64,000 nucleotides of DNA from Sphingomonas sp. 8AM. GTDB taxonomy: Bacteria > Pseudomonadota > Alphaproteobacteria > Sphingomonadales > Sphingomonadaceae. A model generated the notes under the pieces. It did no database searches and was not told the origin of the DNA. It saw only the letters and a program-made list of their open reading frames with translations. Below, in pieces: positions 15,719 through 24,378 of the stretch; position 1 is the stretch's first letter, and each line of letters opens with the position of its first letter. The stretch lies in assembly GCF_902506455.1 (NCBI RefSeq), contig NZ_LR733844.1, positions 125,133 to 189,132 on the forward strand. Reading direction: 5' to 3'. Both the position numbers and the translations under genes were made by a program.

Positions 15719-16849
15719 ATGACCTCGCTTACCGCGCGCCTGGTGCCCGGCGTATCCGCCATCCCCGCCGAGCAATGGGATGCGTGCGCCGGCACCGCTA
15801 ATCCGTTCGTCGGGCACGCCTTTCTGGCGGCGCTTGAGGCATCGGGCAGCGTGGGCGGGCGCAGCGGCTGGCAACCGGTGCCGATCGTCGTCGAGGGCGA
15901 CGACGGCGCACCAATCGCGATCGCGCCGGCCTATGCCAAGGGGCACAGCCAGGGCGAATATGTCTTCGACCACGGCTGGGCGGATGCGTGGGAGCGCGCC
16001 GGAGGCCGCTATTACCCGAAGCTGCAGGTCGCCGCGCCCTTCACTCCCGTGCCCGGACCTCGCCTCCTGCTGCGCGACCCCGATGCCGCGGCGGCGCTGA
16101 TCGGCGCGATCGAGGCGGTGGTGGCACAGCACGAATTGTCCTCGGCGCATGCAACCTTCGTTACCCCCGAGCAACTGCCGCTCTTCGCCGCGGCGGGCTG
16201 GCTGGTGCGCGAGGGAACGCAGTTCCACTGGCAGAACCATGGCTATGCGACGTTCGACGACTTCCTCGCCGCGCTCGCCAGCCGCAAGCGCAAGGCGATC
16301 CGCAAGGAGCGCGCCGCCGCGGTCGAGGGGCTGACGATCCGCCACCTGACCGGGGCGGCGATCGGCGAACGCGAGTGGGACGCGTTCTGGCGTTTCTATC
16401 AGGACACCGGCAGCCGGAAATGGGGGCAACCGTATCTGACGCGCGGCTTCTTCCCGTTGCTTGGCGAAGCGCTGGGCGAGCGCGTGCTGCTGATCCTTGC
16501 CGAGCGCGATGGGGTGCCGATCGCGGGCGCGCTCAACCTGATCGGCGACGATGCGCTGTACGGCCGTTACTGGGGCGCGACCGAGGAGGTCCCGTTCCTC
16601 CACTTCGAGCTGTGCTATTATCAGGCGATCGACGCCGCGATCGAACGCGGGCTGGCGCGGGTCGAGGCCGGCGCGCAGGGCGAGCACAAACTGGCGCGCG
16701 GCTACGTGCCGGTATCGACCTGGTCGGCGCACTATATTCCCGACCCGAACTTCCGCCGCGCGGTCAGCGATTTTCTCGAACAGGAGCGGGTCGCGGTAGA
16801 AGGGGAACAGGCGTTTCTGGGTGAGTTGACGCCGTTCAGGCGCGGCTAG
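15719..16849 (+). CDS. FemAB-like acyltransferase (DUF482, GNAT fold)
   Basis: A 376-residue protein of the peptidoglycan-biosynthesis-like family PF04339. It has two GNAT-like lobes; conserved parts are NPFVGHAFLAALEASG (about 28-43), KLQVAAPFTPVPGPRLL (about 101-117), RKRKAIRKERAA and YGRYWGATEEVPFLHFELCYYQ. Characterised acyl transfer is lacking for most members. Its stop codon shares a CTAG palindrome with the stop of the opposite-strand gene, so the two genes end tail to tail with a 4-bp overlap. Confidence 0.85.
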   Translation: MTSLTARLVPGVSAIPAEQWDACAGTANPFVGHAFLAALEASGSVGGRSGWQPVPIVVEGDDGAPIAIAPAYAKGHSQGEYVFDHGWADAWERAGGRYYPKLQVAAPFTPVPGPRLLLRDPDAAAALIGAIEAVVAQHELSSAHATFVTPEQLPLFAAAGWLVREGTQFHWQNHGYATFDDFLAALASRKRKAIRKERAAAVEGLTIRHLTGAAIGEREWDAFWRFYQDTGSRKWGQPYLTRGFFPLLGEALGERVLLILAERDGVPIAGALNLIGDDALYGRYWGATEEVPFLHFELCYYQAIDAAIERGLARVEAGAQGEHKLARGYVPVSTWSAHYIPDPNFRRAVSDFLEQERVAVEGEQAFLGELTPFRRG

Positions 16850-18549
16850 CGCGCCTGCTCGACCCGCAATCGCTCCAGCCGCTCTTCCTCGCGCTCGCGC
16901 CGTTCGCGCAGCGCTTCCAGCCGCTCACGCCGTCGCTTGATCCGCTCGATCAGCCAGCGCGGCACGCCCAGTTCCTCGTCGCTCGCCTCGGGCACGACCG
17001 CGTCATGGTCGATGCGGAACAGCACCGAATTGCTGGTCGGCGAGCGCCAGATCGGTACCAGCCCGACCGTAAACCGCGGATTGTAGACCGGCGGACGAAT
17101 CAGCCACACATAATCGAACGCCTCGCGCGGGAAGCGGGCGAGCGCGTAATTGGCCGGCCGCCACCATTCCGCCGGGCATTTCACCGAGGTCACGATCTGC
17201 GTCGGATCGTGCGCATAGGGACCGGCGGCGGTGTAGCGCGAGGTCAGCAGCTGCGCCCCCGCCATCGACCATTGGTCATCGGTGTACGCCAGCCGCCGCA
17301 CCAGCGCGATCGCGGGCAGATGCTCCAGCCGCGACATCCGCCACGCATTGTGGCAATTGTGCCCGACGAAGCTGATCAGCCGCGCGCCGACCGGGACGTG
17401 CGGCAGCGCCGCCAGCTCCTCGTCGTAATCGCGGTCGAACTCGAGATAGCTGATCGTCGTCCCCACCAGCCGCACGACGAAGAAGGCCAGCCCCAACGCC
17501 GCCAGCACCGCGGCATGGCGGAAGGTGGTACCGGGCTTGGGCCGGATCGCGATCACCGCCACCGCGATCATGTACGGCGCCATCCGCATGTCGGCATAGG
17601 CCGAGCCGAACACGATCCGCGGCAGCACGATATAGACCGCCAGCATGAAGAGCGCCGACAGCCCCAGATGCCGCGAATAGCCGATCCGCGGATCACGCAG
17701 CGCCTTGAACAGCACGAGGTAGATCACGGCCATGCTGCCGATATCGAACCACAGCCAGCGGTCGCGCAGCGCCATCACGATCCACGCGATCTTGGTGCGC
17801 CAGTAGAAGAAGTCGGCGGTCTGCCCGGTGACGTCAGCGCCCGATCGCCACGCGATCATCAGCAGCATTGGCAGCGCGAGCGGCGCGCAGCCGAGCCCGG
17901 CGCGGATCAGGCTTTCGAGCCAATGCCCGCTGCCCGCGTCCTTACGCTGGTCATGCTGGCGGATCAGCTCGCTGGAAAAGGCCAGCACGCCCAGCACGCC
18001 CCAGCCGAACGTGTGCACCACCCACAACACGCACGACAGCGGCACGAACAGCGCGACGCGCAGCCAGATCCGCCCAAGCCGCGCCAGCCGCAGCCACAAG
18101 GCGAACAGGCACAGCGCCAGCCCCATCGACAGCGCGAAGTTCACGAACCCGAACTGCACCGGATAGCCGTAGGCGAGCGGCAGCGCGAACAGCGCGGTCG
18201 CGGGGATGCGCCCATGCACTTCGCGCGCGATCCACAGCAACCCGGCGACGGTGAGCACCGGGATCGCGATCACGATCAGCTTGACCGCCGTCTCCAGCCC
18301 GACCAGCGGCGCCAGCGGCTCGATCAGCAAATCGACACCGAGATTGCCGATCAGCGCCCATTTAAAGGAATACCAGTCCGCCAGCCACGGATGCGCCCCG
18401 CGGTCGAGCTGGACGCGGTAGCGCCCCATGTGACCGGGCAGGTCGACGATCGGGGGGATGTCGGGCCAGAGCAGCGGGATCGCCGCCGCCAGCACCGCCG
18501 CGATCACGAACCATCGCGTCTGCCACCAGTGAAGCCGGTCGTCCTGCAT
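16846..18549 (-). CDS. Polytopic membrane protein, GT-C-like, with charged C-terminal coil
   Basis: A 567-residue protein with about ten membrane helices. Between the first two helices lies a loop with PPIVDLPGHMGRY (about 31-43). Later loops include RLISFVGHNCHNAWR. A loop after the last helix (about 390-520) is followed by a very basic/acidic coil (RRERLEALRERREREEERL, about 540-560). The topology and acidic first loop recall GT-C glycosyltransferases or ligases, but I do not recognise a named family. It is 9 bp downstream of another such protein and probably in one operon with a flavoprotein. Confidence 0.6.
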   Translation of the reverse strand: MQDDRLHWWQTRWFVIAAVLAAAIPLLWPDIPPIVDLPGHMGRYRVQLDRGAHPWLADWYSFKWALIGNLGVDLLIEPLAPLVGLETAVKLIVIAIPVLTVAGLLWIAREVHGRIPATALFALPLAYGYPVQFGFVNFALSMGLALCLFALWLRLARLGRIWLRVALFVPLSCVLWVVHTFGWGVLGVLAFSSELIRQHDQRKDAGSGHWLESLIRAGLGCAPLALPMLLMIAWRSGADVTGQTADFFYWRTKIAWIVMALRDRWLWFDIGSMAVIYLVLFKALRDPRIGYSRHLGLSALFMLAVYIVLPRIVFGSAYADMRMAPYMIAVAVIAIRPKPGTTFRHAAVLAALGLAFFVVRLVGTTISYLEFDRDYDEELAALPHVPVGARLISFVGHNCHNAWRMSRLEHLPAIALVRRLAYTDDQWSMAGAQLLTSRYTAAGPYAHDPTQIVTSVKCPAEWWRPANYALARFPREAFDYVWLIRPPVYNPRFTVGLVPIWRSPTSNSVLFRIDHDAVVPEASDEELGVPRWLIERIKRRRERLEALRERREREEERLERLRVEQAR

Positions 18550-18558
18550 CGACGCGCG

Positions 18559-20295
18559 TTAGCGGGCGGAGCGGCCTTCCCGCAAGGGGTGGATGACGCG
18601 CCAGACCAGCGCGGGGCCGCGCACGGGTACCGGACGCAGCCACTGGAAGCGCTCTCCACGTTCGAGCCGCGCCCACAGTCCGTCGGGCGCGCGATCGCGA
18701 TAAGCGACCATCTCCTGCATCCCCGGACAGACCGCGAGATAATCGGCGTGTGCGGCATGGATCGCGATGCGCGCGGCCGCCGGCGCGGCGCTGAAGCCGG
18801 TGATGACGCGCGCGATCGCCGGGGCGGCACGATGATAGCCACCCGCCACCGCGCGATGCGGTGTGTCGAGCAGCAGCGCCGGGGTCAGGTCGATTGGCGC
18901 GAACACGACGCCGGGCGGAAGCGTGGCGAGCACGCGCATGTCGCGATTGTCGCTACACGGCGGGCGATGGCTGAGCTGGGTCGTCGCCGCACCGTGAAGC
19001 GGTACGGCGTTGAGCGCGGTGGCGGCTAGCGTGCCCGGCGCCGCGAGCGTCAGCGTGGCGAGCGTCGCAGCAACCCGCGGCACTTGCTTGCGGATCGCAC
19101 GGGCGCGGGTCAGCAGCTGGGTCAGCCACACCGCCGCGGCAGGCGCGGCAAGCGCATTGGCGGTCGCGCCGGCCCGGCTGACCGCAAGCGCGGTCAACGT
19201 CGTGGCGAGCAGCAGCAGCGCGACCATCGCCCAGCGCGCACGCGCCTCACCCGAAGCGTCATGCCACGCGATCGCCGCCCCGATCAGCCCGGCAAGCGGC
19301 AACGCCATCGTCGCCGCGGCCCAGACCGGCTGTTGCTCCCAGACCGGGCGGCCTTCCAGCACGCCGAGATACCAGACCTGGTAGACGAGCGGCGGCAACG
19401 TCCCGAACGGCCCGGCCAGACACGCCGGGGCGAGCAGCACCAACGTCCCCGCCGCCGCCGCCGCGGTCACACCGAGCGCCGACAGCCGGGTGACCGGGCC
19501 ATGTCGCTCGACCGCCGCTGCCACCGCCACGCCGGTCGCCGCGATCGCGAGCACTGCCAGCCATGCCGGGGCCATCGCATCGCAGGCGGGAAGCCAGAAC
19601 CCCGGCCCGCGGGTCAGGGCATGGAAAAGGATCGCCGCACCGGCGAGCGTCAGCATTGCCGTCCGCAGCATCGCACCGCGCCGCGGCTGGACGATCCATG
19701 CCAGCGCGGCGACGCCGGTGATCGCGGCGGCGACCGGCAGCCCTTCGAGCGAGATCGTCAGCAAGGTCGCGAGCGACAGGCCGGTCAGCAGGCCACTGCG
19801 CACGCGCGCCCGCGCGATCAGCCCGCGCGTCGCGGCGAGCGCCAGCACGCTCTGCCAGCCATGATGATCGATGCGCAGCGGCGACATCTGGAAGGTGAGC
19901 GGGATCGCCAGCCCGGCCATCAGCATCGCCGGGATCACCAGCGCGTCGCCGCCCAGCCGTCGCGCGATCGACGCGACCAGCGCCAGCGCTGCGAGCAACG
20001 TCAGCAGCGGCACCGCTACCACCGCAACATGCTCCGCAACCGCCCCGCCGAGCAGCGGGCGCAGCAGCACGATCACCGCCGCGAGCGGCAGGTCGACCAG
20101 CCGCGACCAGTGCATCGGGAAATCGCCGCCGTTCAGCCGATGCTGCGCGACATCGAACCAGCTTTGCCCCGCCAGCCAGTCACGCACCTCGAGCAAGCGC
20201 ATCGAGTCGTCGGCGTCGGGCAGCACCCGCGCGACGATCGTGCTCCAGCCCGCGACCAGCAGCACCAGCGCCGCCAGCGCCCAGCCGCCGAGCAC
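18559..20295 (-). CDS. Polytopic membrane protein, probable GT-C-type glycosyltransferase
   Basis: A 578-residue protein with about twelve helices. The first periplasmic loop contains PDADDSMRLLEVRDWLAG (about 26-43) and GDFPMHWSRLVD, and a later loop has SPLRIDHHGWQ. An acidic pair after helix 1 and a DHH motif are features of oligosaccharyltransferase-like GT-C enzymes; the assignment is inference from these motifs. The start is a GTG, with no ATG available in frame. It lies 32 bp after the flavoprotein gene stop and 9 bp before the second membrane protein. Confidence 0.65.
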   Translation of the reverse strand: MLGGWALAALVLLVAGWSTIVARVLPDADDSMRLLEVRDWLAGQSWFDVAQHRLNGGDFPMHWSRLVDLPLAAVIVLLRPLLGGAVAEHVAVVAVPLLTLLAALALVASIARRLGGDALVIPAMLMAGLAIPLTFQMSPLRIDHHGWQSVLALAATRGLIARARVRSGLLTGLSLATLLTISLEGLPVAAAITGVAALAWIVQPRRGAMLRTAMLTLAGAAILFHALTRGPGFWLPACDAMAPAWLAVLAIAATGVAVAAAVERHGPVTRLSALGVTAAAAAGTLVLLAPACLAGPFGTLPPLVYQVWYLGVLEGRPVWEQQPVWAAATMALPLAGLIGAAIAWHDASGEARARWAMVALLLLATTLTALAVSRAGATANALAAPAAAVWLTQLLTRARAIRKQVPRVAATLATLTLAAPGTLAATALNAVPLHGAATTQLSHRPPCSDNRDMRVLATLPPGVVFAPIDLTPALLLDTPHRAVAGGYHRAAPAIARVITGFSAAPAAARIAIHAAHADYLAVCPGMQEMVAYRDRAPDGLWARLERGERFQWLRPVPVRGPALVWRVIHPLREGRSAR

Positions 20296-20326
20296 GACCG
20301 CGGCATGACGGCGGTCGGGGGACAGC

Positions 20327-21841
20327 TTACGCCGCCTTCAGCGCGGTCGGTACCTGCCGCAGGCTGGCGAGCGCCGCTGCTTCGCCCTCGTTGCCGCTCT
20401 CGTGATATTCGGCGTCCTCGTTGACCGCCCACACGTCATAGACGCGTGCACCGGCCTGGATGTTGCGGACCGTCAGCATCGCGGTCATCATCGCATGATC
20501 CTGATTGTTGTAGCGATGCATCCCGTTGCGTCCGACGCAGTGCAGCGTCGCATAGCGGCCCTCGATCTCGCGGCGGAGCATGTCGACGTTCTGCGCATAA
20601 TCCTCGTCATAGACGGGATAGGCTTTTTCCTGCCGCACCACGACGCCGCCGGTCACCTGCGCCGCATCACAAAGCCCCAGCGTCGCCATCTCGGCGGTCG
20701 CCAGCGCGATCAGCTGCTGGTCACTCGACGTCCACAGCCCGTCGCCCTCGAAGCAGAAATATTCGAGCCCGACGCAGGCGATCGCAGGATCGGGGACCAT
20801 CTCGGGCGACCACGAACGGAAGTTCTGGATACGGCCGACCTTCACCTTCGGATCGTGGATGTAGATCCAGTTGTCCGGGAACAGCTCGGGCGAACGGATC
20901 ATCAGCGCGACGGTCAGGAAGTCGCGATATTTGAGGTTCGACGCCTCGGGCAACGAGGCCGGAAGCGGATGGATGCGGCTGGCGAGTTCGCGCATCGGCG
21001 CGGAAGAAATGACGTGCGCGGCGTTAAGCGCGACGAGGCCGTCGGCACCGTTGGCAGTGACGGTCCAGCGCCCGGTCGTCTCGCTGAGCCGCAACTGGTG
21101 AAGCGCATGGCCCATCAGCACCTGCCCGCCACGCTCGACGATCCGGTCGCGCGCCGCATCCCACATCATCCCCGGCCCGAGCCGCGGATAACGGAAACTC
21201 TCCAGCAGCGTCTTGGCTTGCCCGACGCCGTCGTTGGGACGGCGATTGAGCCCCAGCGACCGCTTCACGCCGTCGACCACCGCGCCCCATAGCGACAGCC
21301 CCTTGATCCGCTGCGCCGCCCAGTCCGCACTCATCCGGTCGCACGGCATTCCCCACACCTTCTCGGTATAGGTCTTGAAGAAGATCGAATAGAGCTTCCG
21401 TCCGAAGGCGTTGACGGTCCAGTCCTCGAAGCTTTTCACCTCGCGCTTCGGCCACAGCCTCGCCTTTGCGAAGCTCGCCATGCACAAGGCCGATCGAACC
21501 AGCCCAAGGTTGCCCAGTGCCTCGAACGCGCGCAGCGGATAGCTGTAGAACTTGCCCTCGTAATAGATGCGGCTCATCCGCGGGCGCTCGATGAGATCGT
21601 CGGGCAGCAGCTCGTTCCAGAGGTCGACGACCTCCTTCGAGCGCGAGAAGAAGCGGTGACCACCAATGTCGAAGCGGAACCCTTGATGCTCGACGGTGCG
21701 GCTGATCCCGCCGACGTAGCGCGCGTCCTTCTCAAGGATCGCGACCGAATAGCCAACCTTGGTCAGCAGATAGCCCGCGGTCAGCCCGGCAGGTCCCGCG
21801 CCGATGATCGCTACGTCGACCGTAGTGCCTGACTTCGCCAT
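20327..21841 (-). CDS. FAD-dependent oxidoreductase, UDP-galactopyranose-mutase/protoporphyrinogen-oxidase-like
   Basis: A 504-residue flavoprotein. The FAD dinucleotide motif is VAIIGAGPAGLTAGYLL (about 10-26), followed by GGISRTVEHQGFRFDIGGHRFF (GG doublet and GGHRFF typical of the amine-oxidase/UGM-like COG1232 branch). The C-terminal GRNGMHRYNNQDHAMMTA resembles the FAD-contacting end of such enzymes found in polysaccharide loci. The start is followed by MAKSGTTVDV. It heads a three-gene minus-strand set with two polytopic glycan-like proteins, and diverges from a large secreted protein. Confidence 0.82.
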   Translation of the reverse strand: MAKSGTTVDVAIIGAGPAGLTAGYLLTKVGYSVAILEKDARYVGGISRTVEHQGFRFDIGGHRFFSRSKEVVDLWNELLPDDLIERPRMSRIYYEGKFYSYPLRAFEALGNLGLVRSALCMASFAKARLWPKREVKSFEDWTVNAFGRKLYSIFFKTYTEKVWGMPCDRMSADWAAQRIKGLSLWGAVVDGVKRSLGLNRRPNDGVGQAKTLLESFRYPRLGPGMMWDAARDRIVERGGQVLMGHALHQLRLSETTGRWTVTANGADGLVALNAAHVISSAPMRELASRIHPLPASLPEASNLKYRDFLTVALMIRSPELFPDNWIYIHDPKVKVGRIQNFRSWSPEMVPDPAIACVGLEYFCFEGDGLWTSSDQQLIALATAEMATLGLCDAAQVTGGVVVRQEKAYPVYDEDYAQNVDMLRREIEGRYATLHCVGRNGMHRYNNQDHAMMTAMLTVRNIQAGARVYDVWAVNEDAEYHESGNEGEAAALASLRQVPTALKAA

Positions 21842-21951
21842 CCCGCCCGTTCCGCTTTCAGTGGATGAGGACGCAATGAAGGAAAGTGGTTGAGGCGGGG
21901 TTAACGCCGGATGGTGGCACAGCCCGGCGCTCCTGTTCTATAGCCCGCCGG

Positions 21952-24351
21952 ATGCGTGCTTTTCTTTCCCCCGTGCTGGCCCTTGCGGCCGCGGTCCCGC
22001 TGACGCTCCCCACGGCGGCGGTGGCGCAGAGCACCACTTTCGATCTGGCCGGCCCGACGCTCACGATGCGCGTGACGCGCGGCGACGTGACGCTGCCCGC
22101 CGGGCAGGTGCCGGGCATCCGCGCCGGCGACAGACTGGAGGTGCGCGCCGACCTGCCCGCCGATCAATCGGCGCGTTATGTGCTGGTCGTCGCCTTCCTG
22201 CGCGGCGCGACCAACCCGCCGCCCAAGGACTGGTTCTTCAAGGCCGAGACCTGGGACAAGAACCCGAAGAAATCGGGACTGAGCATCACCGTGCCCGAGG
22301 GCGCCGGGCAGGCGATCGCTTTCATGGCCCCCGAAACCGGCGGCGGCTACAATGCGCTGGTCAAGGCGGTGCGCGGGCGGCCGGGCGTGTTCGTCCGCGC
22401 TGCGCAGGACCTGTTCCAGGCGTCGCTCGATCGCGCCCGGCTCGAGACGTTCGTCAACGGTGTCGCACGAATCGAGGAGACCGCGCCCGAGCGGCTGGTG
22501 CCGGTGTCGACCGCACTGGCGGGCACGCTGGCGATCAAGCTCAACGGCGATTGCCTGACCCGCGCGCGCTCCTTGCAGGCGTCATGCCTGACGCAGAATC
22601 GCGATGGCATGGTGCTACAGACCGGCGGCGGGACGACGCTGGCCGAAGTGCTGGGCGGCACCACCACGCAATTCGCCTACAGCCTTGCCGCCACCAAGGA
22701 GGGCGGCGCGGGGATCTATAGCCCGTACATCTCGCTGGCGCGCGACTTCGCGCGGCTGTTCGGCGTGTTCCGCAGCGCGAGCTATCAATATGCCCCCGCG
22801 CTGGCGGTCGGGTCGGGCGAGCGGCTGCGGTTGCAGCTCAACAGCCCGCCGTCGTTCCAGAACCCGCAGACCGTACTGGTCGCGCCGCTCCCCCCGATCG
22901 GCAGCAGCGCGCCGCCCCCGCTGCGCGCCGCCGCCAGGGATTTGGTATGCCTCGCGCAACCCGGGCTGGTGCTCAAGCTGGACGACGCACCGCTGCTGTT
23001 CGCGACCGATTATGCGCGCGACCTGCGGCTGAAGCTGGGGTTGCAGGACGGGCGCAGCGTCGAACTGCCCTTGTCGGCCGATGCCGAGCGCGGCGGGCTC
23101 GTCGTCGCCGATGCGCAGAAGGTCGGGCAGACCGGCATCAGCGACGCGGCGCTGGTCGGGCGCTGGGGCTTCGACACCTTCACCGGCCCGCGCTACCCGG
23201 TCCAAAATGGCGCGCCGGGCGCGTGGCAGCCCAGGCCCGACGACGCGGTGGTGGTCGGCCGCGACGCCCCGCTGACGCTGCAAGGCGGCGCATCGTCGTG
23301 CGTCGAGCAGGTGGCGTTGCGCGACCGCGGCGGCGCGACCAAGCCGGTCGAGTGGAAGGCGAGTGCGGGGGACGAGATCACCGCGACGCTGCCGCTCGCG
23401 CGCACCCGCCCCGGCGAGCTGACCTTGCTGGTCGCGCAATACGGTGGCGCGCAGCCGGCGCAGCTCACGCTCAAGGGACAGACCGAGGCGAGCCGACTGG
23501 AGGGCTTCACGCTCTACACCGGCGACAAGGAAGGCCGGCTGGTCGGCGCACGGCTCGATCAGGTTGCGAAACTGGAGGTCGCCGGCGTGACCTTCGCCGC
23601 CAGCGCGCTGACCCGCGATCCGGGCGGCGGCGACCGGCTCGCGTTGACCACCGACGCGAACACCGAGACGCTGGCGCAGGGTGCGAGCGACGCGAAGGTG
23701 ACGCTGAAGGACGGGCGCACCACGACGGTGCGGGCGACGATCACCCCGCCGCGCCCGCGGCTGGAGCTGGTCGGTGCCCATGTCGACGCGCCCGCCGTGG
23801 CGGCGAAGGTGCCGCTGACGTTACCCGCCGGGCTGCTCGCGCCCGATGCGACGCTGACATTCTCGGTGCGCGCGGTCGGCACGCGGCTGACCAACGACGA
23901 CGCGGTCGAGGTCGCGACCGCCGACGACGAGGCGACGACCAGGCTGACCGTTGCCTCGGGCAAGCTGCAATCACTGGGCGGCGACGTGGCGGTCGGCACG
24001 TTCGCGCCGCGGCAGGCGTTGGGCGCGGCGGCAGTCGGCGCGCTCAGGATGCGGCTGGTACAGGGCGAGACGCTCGGCGAATGGCAGCCGCTGGCGCGCG
24101 TTGTCCGCCTGCCCGCGCTGACGAAGGTCGCGTGCACCGACAAGGCGTGCACGATCGAGGGCGACGACCTGTTCCTGATCGCCGGCGTCGCCGCGACACC
24201 GGACGGCGCCAATGCGCAGCCGGTGCCGGTCGGCTTCGTCGCCACGTCGCTGTCGGTGCCGCGCCCCGCTGGCGACGCGCTGTACCTGAAACTGCACGAC
24301 GCACCCGACGATCTGGTGAAGGTCGCGATTGCGCCGGGGCGGAAGGAATAG
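21952..24351 (+). CDS. Large secreted protein of unknown family
   Basis: A 799-residue protein with a signal peptide (hydrophobic 3-18, cleavage near AVAQ at about residue 25). The rest is predicted mostly beta, with repeated patterns of short strands ending in acidic or glycine turns, and few cysteines in two places (CLTRARSLQASC, CTDKACT). It resembles an exported multi-domain surface or periplasmic scaffold, but I recognise no family. It lacks a clear ribosome site. It is divergent from the flavoprotein and membrane glycan-like genes. Confidence 0.75.
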   Translation: MRAFLSPVLALAAAVPLTLPTAAVAQSTTFDLAGPTLTMRVTRGDVTLPAGQVPGIRAGDRLEVRADLPADQSARYVLVVAFLRGATNPPPKDWFFKAETWDKNPKKSGLSITVPEGAGQAIAFMAPETGGGYNALVKAVRGRPGVFVRAAQDLFQASLDRARLETFVNGVARIEETAPERLVPVSTALAGTLAIKLNGDCLTRARSLQASCLTQNRDGMVLQTGGGTTLAEVLGGTTTQFAYSLAATKEGGAGIYSPYISLARDFARLFGVFRSASYQYAPALAVGSGERLRLQLNSPPSFQNPQTVLVAPLPPIGSSAPPPLRAAARDLVCLAQPGLVLKLDDAPLLFATDYARDLRLKLGLQDGRSVELPLSADAERGGLVVADAQKVGQTGISDAALVGRWGFDTFTGPRYPVQNGAPGAWQPRPDDAVVVGRDAPLTLQGGASSCVEQVALRDRGGATKPVEWKASAGDEITATLPLARTRPGELTLLVAQYGGAQPAQLTLKGQTEASRLEGFTLYTGDKEGRLVGARLDQVAKLEVAGVTFAASALTRDPGGGDRLALTTDANTETLAQGASDAKVTLKDGRTTTVRATITPPRPRLELVGAHVDAPAVAAKVPLTLPAGLLAPDATLTFSVRAVGTRLTNDDAVEVATADDEATTRLTVASGKLQSLGGDVAVGTFAPRQALGAAAVGALRMRLVQGETLGEWQPLARVVRLPALTKVACTDKACTIEGDDLFLIAGVAATPDGANAQPVPVGFVATSLSVPRPAGDALYLKLHDAPDDLVKVAIAPGRKE

Positions 24352-24378
24352 CGCCCGCCACCCCTTCCGCGGTCCGCC

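Noticed and set aside
17005..19029. 674-codon open frame opposite the membrane proteins
   Set aside because: It spans two genes on the other strand and has the same Arg/Gln/His-rich shadow composition.
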